This document shows, one piece after another, positions 1-8,520 of a stretch of 64,000 nt of DNA (positions within the stretch are counted from its first letter, which is position 1; each line of letters begins with the position of its first letter). A model generated the notes under the pieces. That model worked only from the letters and a program-made list of their open reading frames with translations, ran no database searches and was not told the origin of the DNA. The stretch lies in the NCBI GenBank assembly GCA_964396185.1, contig CAYNEI010000004.1, forward strand, positions 34,297-98,296, written 5' to 3'. The position numbers were made by a program, and so were the translations under genes. This DNA comes from CAYNEI01 sp964396185 (GTDB lineage: Archaea; Thermoplasmatota; SW-10-69-26).

Positions 1-271
1 CCTCCGCCATGGCGGTGTGGCAGGCGTTCGGCTCCACTTCATCCAGCTTGAGCGCGCGCGTGAGCTGGGCGCGCAGCTCCCAGAAGCCCGCAGGGTCCGA
101 GAGGAACCGCTCGTACCGGAAATCCGAGGGGTCGAAGGTGTCCCACAGGCCGCCCTCGCTGCGGAAATCGGGGATGCCACTGGCCGTGGAGACGCCAGCG
201 CCGGTGAAGGCGACGGGGGTCTGGGCCTCGCGCACCAGCTCGCGGGCACTCTCCAGGGCTTCGTCGGCCAC
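1..271 (-). CDS. Sir2-family NAD-dependent protein deacylase (N-terminal part, cut by window edge)
   Basis: Sirtuins remove acyl groups from protein lysines using NAD+. Only the first 90 codons lie in the window; the gene continues past base 1. The translation carries the sirtuin NAD-binding signature FTGAGVSTASGIPDFRS, followed by GGLWDTFDPSDF, the loop that closes over NAD. The start is a GTG at 269-271, three bases after the stop of the upstream transporter, and the bases just before it (GGTGATCC) match the archaeal 16S anti-Shine-Dalgarno complement, so the pair is probably co-transcribed and coupled. Substrate preference cannot be judged because the zinc-binding and C-terminal parts are missing. 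In archaea such enzymes act on Alba-type chromatin proteins or metabolic enzymes; no target is visible here. Confidence 0.9.
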   Translation of the reverse strand, partial: MADEALESARELVREAQTPVAFTGAGVSTASGIPDFRSEGGLWDTFDPSDFRYERFLSDPAGFWELRAQLTRALKLDEVEPNACHTAMAE

Positions 272-274
272 GGA

Positions 275-1675
275 TCACCCCGTCGGGATGACCTCCTCGG
301 TACCCAGGCCCACGGTGTCGCAGGCGCTCTGGCCGAGGATCGAGACGCAGGTGGAGTCCAGGCTGGCGATCCAGACCGCCAGGAGCACGATGGGGATGAC
401 GTATGCGATGAGGAAGCCGATGATCTTGGCCATCTTGACCTGGCGTCGTGTCGGGTCCTCGGCACCACCGAGGAGCACGTCCACGCGGTCGTCGACGCCG
501 AAGGCGAAGATCGTGCACACCAGGATGCCGCCCCAGATGAGCAGGACGTTGCTCACGAAGGCGTCGAAGCGGGTGGCGGTGTCCAGGCTCAAGGCGGCCA
601 GGATCCCGATGCCGTAGGTGGTCTCTGCTGCCAGCACGGCCCCCTTCCATCGGGTGATGTTGAAGCGCTCCTCGAGCCAGGAGACGATGACCTCCAGCCC
701 GCTGATGGCCGACGAGAGGGCCGCCATGGTGATCATGGCGAAGAAGATGATCATGAGGACCTTGCCGAACAGGCCCGTGCTGATGGCCGCGAACGCGTTG
801 GGCAGGGTGACGAACAGGGCATCGTAGAGCCCGGCGCCCTCAGCCGTGATCTGGCCGCCCACGCCCTGGGCGAACGCGATGGGGAAGATCATGAGCCCAG
901 CGGTCAGCGCGACCATCATGTCAGAGACCGCGATGGTGCTTGCTGACGGGAGCAACCCCTCGCCGCGATCGTTGTAGCTCCCGTAGGTCATCATGATGCC
1001 GAAGCCGATGCTCGTGGAGAAGAACACCTGGCCGATGGCGAGCTGGATCGTGGAGAGATCGATCTGACTGAAGTCAGGCGACAGGTAGAACGAGACGCCC
1101 TCGCTGGCCCCGTTGAGGAAGAGGCCGTAGATCGCCAGGACGATGACGATGACGAAGAGCGCAGGCATCATGAACAAGTTGGCCTTCTCGATGCCGCCGG
1201 AAACGCCCCGGACCACGATACCCACAGCCAAGGCTGTGAACAGCAGATGCATGAACAGCGCGCCTGGCCCCTGCTGGCTGTCGATGAGGAAGTTGGATGG
1301 GGCACCGAAGATCTCGCTGGTGGGCGAGAAGATCATGTACTTGAGCGCGAGACCCGCGATGACGGTGTAGTAACTGAGGAAGATGGTCGACGCGACGATG
1401 AGCACGATGCCCACCCAGCTGAACCGGCCACCGGTGACGTTGCGGATGGTGTTCGGCGGTGAACCCTGGCCGGACTGACCAAGGGAGAGCTCGGCCAGCA
1501 CGAGCGGTACCCCGATGAAGATGAGCAGCGGGATGTAGACCAGCACGAACGCCGCGCCCCCCTCCTGGCTTGTCACCTGGGGGAAGCGCCAGATGTTCCC
1601 CAACCCGACCGCGGAGCCGATGCCTGAGAGGATGAAGCCCGCTTTGGTCCCGAACCGCGCCCTGCCCGCAGCCAT
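275..1675 (-). CDS. Sodium:neurotransmitter symporter (NSS/SNF, LeuT-type) family transporter
   Basis: A membrane protein of 466 residues with the hallmark TM1 motif SAVGLGNIWRFP near residue 30, TM1 being unwound around the substrate and sodium site in LeuT. About eleven to twelve hydrophobic segments are visible, the normal number for the family. NSS proteins import amino acids or related solutes with Na+. I chose the ATG at 1675 (MAAGRARFGTK) because the open frame upstream lacks typical family sequence and overlaps a promoter-like CTTATCC at 1712-1718. A second family member lies directly upstream on the same strand (1758-3143), and the sirtuin gene follows three bases after the stop. The substrate cannot be predicted. 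Confidence 0.93.
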   Translation of the reverse strand: MAAGRARFGTKAGFILSGIGSAVGLGNIWRFPQVTSQEGGAAFVLVYIPLLIFIGVPLVLAELSLGQSGQGSPPNTIRNVTGGRFSWVGIVLIVASTIFLSYYTVIAGLALKYMIFSPTSEIFGAPSNFLIDSQQGPGALFMHLLFTALAVGIVVRGVSGGIEKANLFMMPALFVIVIVLAIYGLFLNGASEGVSFYLSPDFSQIDLSTIQLAIGQVFFSTSIGFGIMMTYGSYNDRGEGLLPSASTIAVSDMMVALTAGLMIFPIAFAQGVGGQITAEGAGLYDALFVTLPNAFAAISTGLFGKVLMIIFFAMITMAALSSAISGLEVIVSWLEERFNITRWKGAVLAAETTYGIGILAALSLDTATRFDAFVSNVLLIWGGILVCTIFAFGVDDRVDVLLGGAEDPTRRQVKMAKIIGFLIAYVIPIVLLAVWIASLDSTCVSILGQSACDTVGLGTEEVIPTG

Positions 1676-1757
1676 CGGTTGAGTCAACCCGCCGGGCTTC
1701 AAAACCGTTGTGGATAAGATGGACGACCGAACGGTGGCCAAGCACGGTTGATCGTCA

Positions 1758-3143
1758 TTAGAACGTGGAGGCCAACTCGTCCAGGAAGTCGGGCACGGCC
1801 ACGACGAAGAGGATCACGAGCACCACTGGGAGCACGAACCGGATCACCCAGATCGCCATGCGACCCAGCCGGAACGTGCCTGCGCCGCGGTCCATCTCCG
1901 TGGCGGGATCCTCGCCCACGGTGTGCTTGTACCGGTGGCCGATGAACAGCGCCATCGCCAGGGTCGCGCCGATGAGAAGGAGGTCGGTGAAGGTGCCCGC
2001 AGCGAAGGTGAGCAGGGCCTGGTCGAGCGCCAGAAGGATCCCGACCCCGTACATGACCAAACCGAGCAGGACGGCGGACTTCCATCGAGGGATCTGGCGA
2101 TCGGTGAGCCACGAAGCGCCCACCTCCATGAGGCTGATCGAGCTGGACAGGGCGGCGACGAAAAGGAGCGCGAAGAAGACGAGGCCGACGGTGATCCCCA
2201 GGTTGCCGCCGATCGAAGCGAAGGCCACCGGGAGGCCCAGGAAGGCCACGCCCAGACCACCACTGGCCACGGCCGGCGAGCCGAGCAGCCCGAAGGCGGC
2301 TAGCAGCGGGAAGATGAGGATCCCGGCGGTCAGCGCGACCAAGGTGTCCGAGAGGCCCACCGTGACGCCGTCCTCCGAGAGGCTGGAGTCCCGGCTCATG
2401 TAGCTGGCGTACGTGATCAGAGCACCGAACCCGACGCTCATTGAGAAGAGCGCTTGGCCGGCGGCTGCCGTGAACGTGTTGGCGTCCACCTGGTCCAGGG
2501 ACGGCTTGAGGTAGAACTCGATGCCTTGGCTGGCGCCGTCCAGGGTGAGCCCGTAGATCGAGAGGCCCACGAGGATGACGCCGAGCAGGGGGAGCAAGAC
2601 CTTGACGGCAGGCTCGATGCCGCGCGAGATCCCGAGCGCGACCACCAGTGTCGTGATGCCGATGAAGGCTGCGTGGTAGGCCAGCGCCCGGGGGCCCTCG
2701 GTCTCGGCGATGAAGAAGTCGACGGGCGCGTCCCAGAAGGTGGGATCGAACCCGTCGACGATGTAGATCATGGTCCAGCCCCCGATGACCGAGAACCAGG
2801 CCATCACGATGACGCTGAGCCCGACGAAACAGATGCCAAGCAGCCTCCAGGGGGTTCCGCCCAGGAAGTCGAAGGTGTCCACGACGTTGCGCCCGGCGCG
2901 CCGGCCGAGCATGAGCTCGCCCATGAGCATGGGGATCCCGAGCAGGAAGACGAAGCCGAGGTAGAGGAAGACGAAGATCGCGCCCCCTTCCTGGCTCGTG
3001 ACGAACGGGAAGCGGACGAGGTTGCCCAGCCCCACCGCGCTGCCGACCATGGCGAGCACGTAGCCCAGGCGGCTGCCCCAGGCGTCGCGCTCGGGCGCCT
3101 GCTGGGTCCCACTGCTGGATGGTGCTCCCGAAGCCGGTGTCAT
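1758..3143 (-). CDS. Second NSS/SNF (LeuT-type) family transporter
   Basis: 461 residues with the TM1 motif GSAVGLGNLVRFPFV near residue 35 and about eleven to twelve membrane segments. It is clearly a paralogue of the neighbouring 275-1675 product, but the two are far from identical, so they probably carry different solutes. The first 20 residues are polar and low complexity. The ATG at 3143 is the only good start in frame. It is divergent from the YjbQ gene, so the roughly 100 bases between 3144 and 3240 hold both promoters. The 82-base gap before the next transporter has its own AT-rich box, so the two may be transcribed separately. Confidence 0.93.
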   Translation of the reverse strand: MTPASGAPSSSGTQQAPERDAWGSRLGYVLAMVGSAVGLGNLVRFPFVTSQEGGAIFVFLYLGFVFLLGIPMLMGELMLGRRAGRNVVDTFDFLGGTPWRLLGICFVGLSVIVMAWFSVIGGWTMIYIVDGFDPTFWDAPVDFFIAETEGPRALAYHAAFIGITTLVVALGISRGIEPAVKVLLPLLGVILVGLSIYGLTLDGASQGIEFYLKPSLDQVDANTFTAAAGQALFSMSVGFGALITYASYMSRDSSLSEDGVTVGLSDTLVALTAGILIFPLLAAFGLLGSPAVASGGLGVAFLGLPVAFASIGGNLGITVGLVFFALLFVAALSSSISLMEVGASWLTDRQIPRWKSAVLLGLVMYGVGILLALDQALLTFAAGTFTDLLLIGATLAMALFIGHRYKHTVGEDPATEMDRGAGTFRLGRMAIWVIRFVLPVVLVILFVVAVPDFLDELASTF

Positions 3144-3240
3144 GCGCGCATCCCTGCGGTTCGGCGCCGGTCGCAGCGCCAGGGCCGCCGAGGCGTAACA
3201 TGGGCGGTGATGCTATGAGCTTTCTGACGTGTGGGAGCCC

Positions 3241-3684
3241 ATGGAGCAGCACGCCGAAGACCTCACGTTCTCGACCCACGGCGAAGTGGAGATCCGCGAC
3301 CTCACCGATGATGTCGACCGCATCGTTCAAGCCAGCGGGGTCGAGCTGGGCCAGGCTCTCGCGTTCACCCTGTCGAGCACGAGTGCCATCACGACGCTGG
3401 AGTACGAGCCGGGCCTGGTCGAGGAGGACCTACCCGGGGCGCTGGAGCGCCTGTTCCCCAAGCATGGAGACGGCGTCGACTACGGCCACCAGCGCCGCTG
3501 GCGGGATGGCAACGGGCACAGCCACGTGCGCGCCGCCTTCCTCCAACCCGATCTCACCGTGCCGGTCCAGGCGGGCCGGGTGCGCCTAGGGACGTGGGAG
3601 CAGATCGTCTTCGTCGAGCTGGACAACAAGCCCCGGGACCGCACGGTGGCGGTGCACGTGTGGGGGACTCGCAGCACGCCCTGA
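3241..3684 (+). CDS. YjbQ/UPF0047 family protein
   Basis: 147 residues from ATG 3241; a GTG at 3229 would add four residues. The family is a small homotrimeric fold, with weak thiamine-phosphate synthase activity reported for some members but an uncertain main role. Visible family blocks are NGHSHVRAAF (with the conserved His), the LGTWEQIVFVELDN strand and a C-terminal VAVHVWG. An oddity is that the usual His-Thr-Thr/Ser block before the first helix reads SSTSAI here, so the first conserved histidine appears to be a serine. The fold should be intact but activity may be changed. It is monocistronic between a divergent transporter and a lipoprotein with its own promoter. Confidence 0.85.
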   Translation: MEQHAEDLTFSTHGEVEIRDLTDDVDRIVQASGVELGQALAFTLSSTSAITTLEYEPGLVEEDLPGALERLFPKHGDGVDYGHQRRWRDGNGHSHVRAAFLQPDLTVPVQAGRVRLGTWEQIVFVELDNKPRDRTVAVHVWGTRSTP

Positions 3685-3751
3685 TCCCCCCGCAGGTGGT
3701 GCCACTAAAACCTTAAGTCCCGTGAGCCCCGCTCACTCGCCGAGGCTTGAC

Positions 3752-5191
3752 ATGCGGGTTGCTCTGCTCTCCATCGCTCTTATGACCGCTGCGCTCGCCG
3801 GATGCATCGGTGCAGACGACGATCCATCGCTCGAAGCTGGTGCAGCCGACGATCTGAATGACACCACACGGACCTTCGTCCCGGCTGACCCTGGCGTGGA
3901 CTTCACGGACGCCATCGAGCAAGTGCACGACCACCACCTACCACACCTGCACACCGCTGGCCACGGGCTCGAGCAGGTCGGCCACACGAACTTCGAGGGC
4001 TTCTACCCGCCAGGCATGCAGGGCGGCTGGGGCGAGACCGACATCCATGACGGACGCGATCTCGCGGCCCTCGGCTCGGTCGAGGGAGAGCTTGGTGTGA
4101 CGATCGTGGACATCAGCGACCCCGAGAACCCCGAGCCGCTGAGCTACATCACGAGCATGGGTGCTGAGTTCGACGCCCGGTTCACCGAGGACGGCGAGTA
4201 CCTCATCTTCGGCTGCCAGGTCGCCCCGCCCACCCTGGCTGGCGCGCGAACCGTCATCGGGGATTGCCAAGGCGATGCGAGCCCGCACCTGCCCGAGCAG
4301 GACGCTGGCCACATGACCGTGGCCTACGACGTCAGCGACCCCGCCAACCCCACGCTTGCCGGCGCGGTCCCCACGAACGCCGCCCACAACGTCTGGACGG
4401 TCACCATCAACGGGACCTACTACGCGTTCACGAACGCAGCCGAGGTCATCCGCTTCGACCCCAGCCAGGAACCGGGGGCATCCATGGAGGTCGTCGCTGA
4501 GGTGCCGGGCACCCACGACATCTACGTCCATGAGCACCCGGTCTCCCAGGACTGGCTGCTCTACACCGGCGGCGCCAACAACGGTTCCCTGGCGATCTAC
4601 GAGATCAACGACCCGAGTGATCCCAAGCAGCTCGTCGATGTGGACGGCGGCTTCTCGGTCTGGCACGAGCAGACCGTCTCGGACCAACTCATCGACGGCC
4701 GCGTCATCCTCGTAGGCGCGGGCGAGGCCTTCAGCCACACGGGTGAGCTCGGCGACCAGCCGCGCCAGAAGGCCAGCATCGTGGACGTCACCGACCCGGA
4801 GGACCCGCAGCTGCTCAGCCAGTGGGAGCTCCCGCTGAGCATGATGCTGCCGTGGGCGAACTACCGGTACAGCGCCCACAACATCGACATGACCCCGTAC
4901 GGCCAGGTGGCCATGTCCTGGTACCACGGCGGCATCTGGGTCTTCGACGTCTCGACCCAGGATCGCCAGGAGGCCCCGGTCACCCTGGGCTTCTTCCAAC
5001 CCCACGAGCTCCCCGCACCCGTCGCACCGACGTGGTTCTTCCAGCTCGATCCCGGCATGGTGCCCTTGGTATGGGGTGGGATGTGGACCGACGAGGGCCG
5101 ACTGGTGCTCGGTGACATGTTCACCGGCGTCTACGTGCTCGAGCCCGAGTGGGGCTTGTTGCCGGGCGCAGACGATCCGATGAACGGGTAG
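3752..5191 (+). CDS. LVIVD-repeat beta-propeller lipoprotein
   Basis: 479 residues starting MRVALLSIALMT with a lipobox (LAGC, Cys at about residue 19) and an acidic linker, so it is probably lipid-anchored outside the membrane. The body carries repeated VTIVDISDPENPEPLS-like blades typical of LVIVD repeats, which build beta propellers; the ligand is unknown. The upstream in-frame residues are rejected because the hydrophobic signal begins at this Met. A TATA-like stretch lies at 3702-3718. Three more members occur in this window (38280, 52971 and 55294), showing an expanded family. It contains several His-rich stretches (for example DHHLPHLHTAGHG) near the mature N terminus that could bind metal. 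Confidence 0.85.
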   Translation: MRVALLSIALMTAALAGCIGADDDPSLEAGAADDLNDTTRTFVPADPGVDFTDAIEQVHDHHLPHLHTAGHGLEQVGHTNFEGFYPPGMQGGWGETDIHDGRDLAALGSVEGELGVTIVDISDPENPEPLSYITSMGAEFDARFTEDGEYLIFGCQVAPPTLAGARTVIGDCQGDASPHLPEQDAGHMTVAYDVSDPANPTLAGAVPTNAAHNVWTVTINGTYYAFTNAAEVIRFDPSQEPGASMEVVAEVPGTHDIYVHEHPVSQDWLLYTGGANNGSLAIYEINDPSDPKQLVDVDGGFSVWHEQTVSDQLIDGRVILVGAGEAFSHTGELGDQPRQKASIVDVTDPEDPQLLSQWELPLSMMLPWANYRYSAHNIDMTPYGQVAMSWYHGGIWVFDVSTQDRQEAPVTLGFFQPHELPAPVAPTWFFQLDPGMVPLVWGGMWTDEGRLVLGDMFTGVYVLEPEWGLLPGADDPMNG

Positions 5192-5241
5192 GGTAACTCC
5201 AAGTACCTCCGTAGGGCTACCTGCCTCGGAGGATGTTGGGT

Positions 5242-6078
5242 ATGTTCCCCACGATCAGACAGCGCACAGCCGTGCTCACGGCCATCGTGTTGTTGACCGG
5301 CCTCGTGCCTGCCGCGGGCGCGTTCCACTCGGACACGCCTGTACTCCACGAGAGTGGCGGACCGGGCACTGGCTGGGCCAGCTACGCGTTCACCACCGAC
5401 GGCACGCCCGTCGAGCACGAGATCGAGTTCGACCACCGCGGGCTTGCCGCCCAATTCGCGTTCTTGCTCTTCGAGCCGGATGGGGCCTTTATCGACGGTG
5501 TGATTCTCACGGCGTACCAGTCAGGGACTGGCGCCCATCTCGATCTCCAGCCCCCTGGGACCGACCGTATCCTGATCAACACGTACGAGGACGAGGCGAA
5601 GGGGTTCTCAGGGCTTGCCGCGACCACCGATGTCTCGCCGGGCACGTACAAGATGCTGGTCTGGTCTGCTGGGGAACCGGACGCCTGGACCTACCGCGTC
5701 CGCGCCGAGCATGGCGCCACCGTGGACGCCGTCATCGAGGGCTCGGACACTTTCCTCCACCGCGCCCGGGACTTCGAGGGCACGGTGAGCATGCAGGCAA
5801 GCGCCGGCCTACCGGGGGTACGTGCCCAGGTCAACGCGACCCAAGTAGTCGAGATCGAAGATCGATTCTTCGGCCGTGCGACCCCCGGGGGAGGGTTGGA
5901 TGAACTCAACATGGAGACGCCGAGCGGAGAGATCCAGCGTTGCTCCTGCTACGCCTGGCAAGGCGGAGAGCCCGGAACCTACACGTTTGAGCTGACCGGC
6001 GTAGGCTACCTGCAGCCCTCGGATGTGTTCGTGGGCGGTGCCGACGCGACGCTCGTCGGGGTTGATCGCGTTCCATGA
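5242..6078 (+). CDS. Secreted protein of unknown function
   Basis: 278 residues beginning MFPTIRQRTAVLT, with a clear signal peptide ending near AAGA and no lipobox. The mature part is beta-rich and has no transmembrane anchor. The pattern of a hydrophilic Gly/Asp/Thr-rich chain with a late Cys pair (CSCY) suggests an extracellular beta-sandwich, possibly of the pre-peptidase C-terminal type seen elsewhere in this window, but I cannot assign it. An ATG nine bases earlier (5233) is possible. It lies 50 bases after the LVIVD lipoprotein gene on the same strand and could be read from the same message. Confidence 0.7.
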   Translation: MFPTIRQRTAVLTAIVLLTGLVPAAGAFHSDTPVLHESGGPGTGWASYAFTTDGTPVEHEIEFDHRGLAAQFAFLLFEPDGAFIDGVILTAYQSGTGAHLDLQPPGTDRILINTYEDEAKGFSGLAATTDVSPGTYKMLVWSAGEPDAWTYRVRAEHGATVDAVIEGSDTFLHRARDFEGTVSMQASAGLPGVRAQVNATQVVEIEDRFFGRATPGGGLDELNMETPSGEIQRCSCYAWQGGEPGTYTFELTGVGYLQPSDVFVGGADATLVGVDRVP

Positions 6079-6190
6079 TCGAGGGGAAGCGGCCCCGGTG
6101 CTCCCGGCGGAGGCTGCGCACCCCCGCTTGTACAGTTCAGCAACCGAGCCACAACGGTTAAGGTGAGAGGTAGGCCCGGTTTCAAGCTAC

Positions 6191-6224
6191 CCCCCGAGTT
6201 CGATGTAGACTCGAACCATGGGGG
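6191..6224. terminator. Hairpin between convergent genes
   Basis: CCCCC (6191-6195) and GTTCGA (6198-6203) pair with TCGAAC (6211-6216) and GGGGG (6220-6224), giving a two-part stem between the secreted protein gene and the convergent micro zinc ribbon. No T-run follows, so the terminator role is inferred from position. Confidence 0.45.
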
Positions 6225-6228
6225 TCGC

Positions 6229-6378
6229 TTAGTCCCCGCCGCACGGCCGGTGCCCGCAGTTCGGGCAGAGCGGCAGGGTGTCGTGCATGGCGGTCCAAAC
6301 GGGTAGCCCGCAGCCTTCGCAGGATCCGCGGTCGTGAACAGAGCCCCACGTGCCGAACGAACCGGATACGGCTGCCAT
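6229..6378 (-). CDS. Micro zinc-ribbon protein (49 residues)
   Basis: A 49-codon frame from ATG 6378 to TAA 6229. It has two CxxC knuckles, CEGC near residue 20 and CPNC near residue 38, followed by GHRPCGGD at the C terminus, a compact zinc ribbon. A second protein of the same design (CERC, then CPNCGHQPSCED) is encoded at 10157-10303, so the pair validates both. Function is unknown; micro zinc ribbons of this size often bind nucleic acid or a partner enzyme. It starts upstream of, and is divergent to, nothing closer than the membrane protein at 6507 on the same strand. Confidence 0.7.
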   Translation of the reverse strand: MAAVSGSFGTWGSVHDRGSCEGCGLPVWTAMHDTLPLCPNCGHRPCGGD

Positions 6379-6506
6379 GGTCAACCTTCGACGTTGTCGG
6401 GCTTAAAGGATGCCCATCGGGCGCATGTCCTGAGGGGCAGGTGCGTTTCTTCTGGAGCCACTGGATAGAAGCGTTTCCCGTCCGGCCCTCGTCGGTGACC
6501 GCGTCG

Positions 6507-6947
6507 CTAGAACGCGAAGGCGTCTGTGCTCCGGGACAGGCCGATGAACACGAACGGAGGCGTGAGAAGCGCTAGCAGGATGAAGTGGAGCGTGGAGCGC
6601 CAGGGCCCATCCTGGAGCCGCCACGCGTACCGGAAGCCGAAGAAGAAGATCGCGGCGGTGACCAGGGCCCCGAGGATCATGAGCATCGCGGCGAAGAAGT
6701 GCAGAACGCTGACCACGGCGAGAGGGTTGTTCGAGGGATCGGTTGGCCAGAACAGCCAGAGGAGCATCGGAGTCAGCTTGGGGATAAGGACCGCGGTGAA
6801 CACCTTGGGCTCGATGCTGCGCTCGCCGATCCCGTCGACCTCCAGGGGCCCGCCGTCGGAGGTTTCGGATGGATCGTCCGCAGCAGTCAGTCGCCGGCGC
6901 ACCCAACCATCCAGCCCCATCGAAAGGTCCCCCGCTCCATCTCCCAT
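6507..6947 (-). CDS. Small membrane protein of unknown function
   Basis: 146 residues; ATG at 6947, with an alternative at 6920 (MGLDGWVRRR). A polar, Asp/Glu-rich N-terminal third is followed by three hydrophobic segments (FTAVLIPKLTPMLLWLF, FFAAMLMILGALVTAAIFFF and FILLALLTPPFVFIGLS). The arrangement suggests a small helical membrane protein with its N-terminal part in the cytoplasm. I do not recognise a family. It is the last gene of the same-strand run that contains the lipid-synthesis genes, but a 34-base gap with TTAG-type AT-rich bases separates it from 6982, so co-transcription is uncertain. Confidence 0.65.
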   Translation of the reverse strand: MGDGAGDLSMGLDGWVRRRLTAADDPSETSDGGPLEVDGIGERSIEPKVFTAVLIPKLTPMLLWLFWPTDPSNNPLAVVSVLHFFAAMLMILGALVTAAIFFFGFRYAWRLQDGPWRSTLHFILLALLTPPFVFIGLSRSTDAFAF

Positions 6948-6981
6948 CCTCCAGGGCTAACACAACTACTTCAACGCGCCG

Positions 6982-7782
6982 TTAGCATCGGTCCAGCTGG
7001 TAACCGGTGGCCCCCTGGATCATGTCCGTGAGTTCCCGGTAGGCGAAGGGGTCCGATGGGGGCTGTGCCCACTGGCTGACAGCGTCGAGCAAGCCCATCG
7101 TGTAGAGGATGAGGATGACCGGGATCCAGTACCAGAACGTGCGGGCGATGCGCTCGCCCCTCCACGCCGAGAGTCCGATCAAGGCGGCGTAGACCAAACC
7201 GTAGCGCTGGAAGCGGACGAACAGGCCGTAGACGACGAAGGACCAGAGCGAGAGTCCGGCACCATGTGCTGTCGCGCCGAACACCTTGACGGGGACGCCT
7301 GAGTACGGCTGGAAGCTGAGGCCCGCCGGGCCTAGGCAGGTCAGCCAAACGTCCGCCTGGCCCAGCATGGGCGCAGTCAGGTAGGGCACGGGCTCGAGCC
7401 AGCCGGTCCCCCAGACCGCGCCAGCCCCATAAGCCACGGAGGCGCCGAGGATGCTACCGGCGATGTATGCGACGAGGATCGGCCACTTCGCCTTCGTGCG
7501 GCGCAAGAAAAGGGTGAGCAGGAGCGGGAACTCGGGGATGATGAACCAGATGGTCGCCTCCAACGCGGCCCACGCCCCGAGCAGCCAGAGCAGGGCGGTG
7601 GAGTCGCAGAAGGCCCGGAACGCTTCGTCCAGTTTCCTGGACCGCTCGCCCGGGGTCTCGCCTCGAACCACCGGGGTCCCGGTACGCCAGGCCCACACCC
7701 CAACGAAAGGCGCGAACAAGAGGAGCGCCGAACCGGTCACGAAGGCGACGTGGACTGGGAGTGATAGCCATGGGATCGTCAT
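6982..7782 (-). CDS. Polytopic membrane protein of unknown function
   Basis: 266 residues with about six membrane segments, including WLGAWAALEATIWFI-like and PVILILYTMGLLDAV stretches, and a charged loop near residue 45. The segment with WFIIPEFPLLL followed by RRTKAKWPILVAYIAGS is reminiscent of DedA/YqaA-type membrane proteins, but the resemblance is weak and I leave the function open. Its ATG overlaps the stop of the acyltransferase gene by four bases (ATGA at 7779-7782), so it is translated with the lipid cluster and probably acts in membrane-lipid metabolism or transport. Confidence 0.75.
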   Translation of the reverse strand: MTIPWLSLPVHVAFVTGSALLLFAPFVGVWAWRTGTPVVRGETPGERSRKLDEAFRAFCDSTALLWLLGAWAALEATIWFIIPEFPLLLTLFLRRTKAKWPILVAYIAGSILGASVAYGAGAVWGTGWLEPVPYLTAPMLGQADVWLTCLGPAGLSFQPYSGVPVKVFGATAHGAGLSLWSFVVYGLFVRFQRYGLVYAALIGLSAWRGERIARTFWYWIPVILILYTMGLLDAVSQWAQPPSDPFAYRELTDMIQGATGYQLDRC

Positions 7783-8516
7783 CCATGGGCCTCCGCCAAG
7801 GCGCGCACGCGGTCCTCCAGATCAGCCGCGATGCGCGTCCAGCCCTCGCGATCATCCCCCTCCCCCTCGTACGTGGTCGGCCGGCCCATCGTGACGGACA
7901 ACCTCTCCAGCCGGGGCAGTCGGGCGCCTTTCGGGAGGATGTCGTGGCTCCCGTGGATGTAGGCTGGGATGACAGGGGTTCTCCGACCGGCGACGAGCAG
8001 GCCCACTCCCTTCTTGAACGGGGCCATCTCGCCGGTGGTGGACCGGGTCCCTTCGGGGAAGAGGATGACGCCCCGGCCGTCGGCCAGGAGCTCAACGCCG
8101 TCCGCCATGGCCTGGCGAGCGGTCGCGTAGCGATCGATAGGCAGGGCGTTGATGAGAAAGTGGACCGAGCCCCCGACGAGGCGGCGGTCGAAGAAGTAAT
8201 CCGCCGCAGCCAACGGGTGGGTATCGTTGACGCGTCCGAGGGGGATGCTGGCCATCAACGCGGGCGCATCGAGGTGGCCTGCGTGGTTGGCTACGAGCAC
8301 GAAGGGCCCGCCGCGAGGAACGGCAGGCCTGTTGCGCACCCGGAACCGGAAGAGCGCCTTGAGCGCGAGGCGGAAGGCGATGTGGACCGTCGGCCGAAGC
8401 AGCCTTGGGAAGAAATCCGATCGCGCCAGGTCCACCGCGTTGGCCGCTGGTGGAGGAGGGTAGTCCCACCACTCCTCTTCATCGGCGCGATCACCCACGA
8501 TCTCTTTCGCGCACAT
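7779..8516 (-). CDS. PlsC-like 1-acyl-sn-glycerol-3-phosphate acyltransferase
   Basis: 245 residues. The catalytic HX4D motif is NHAGHLD near residue 75, and the glycerolipid-binding motif is FPEGTRS near residue 145. Enzymes of this family esterify glycerol phosphate with an acyl chain. The ATG at 8516 lies four bases after the CdsA stop; the much longer open frame upstream is antisense-like noise over cdsA. The gene sits in a tight run: CDP-alcohol phosphotransferase, cdsA, this gene, then a membrane protein. A PlsC homologue is unusual in an archaeon whose canonical lipids are ether-linked isoprenoids. It may acylate a glycerolipid, or another alcohol or sugar. Confidence 0.9.
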   Translation of the reverse strand: MCAKEIVGDRADEEEWWDYPPPPAANAVDLARSDFFPRLLRPTVHIAFRLALKALFRFRVRNRPAVPRGGPFVLVANHAGHLDAPALMASIPLGRVNDTHPLAAADYFFDRRLVGGSVHFLINALPIDRYATARQAMADGVELLADGRGVILFPEGTRSTTGEMAPFKKGVGLLVAGRRTPVIPAYIHGSHDILPKGARLPRLERLSVTMGRPTTYEGEGDDREGWTRIAADLEDRVRALAEAHG

Positions 8517-8520
8517 GGTC

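Noticed and set aside
17..946. Long plus-strand frames across the NSS and other minus-strand genes
   Set aside because: They are antisense or out-of-phase images of real genes in GC-rich DNA, Arg/Ala/Pro-rich, with no family motifs.
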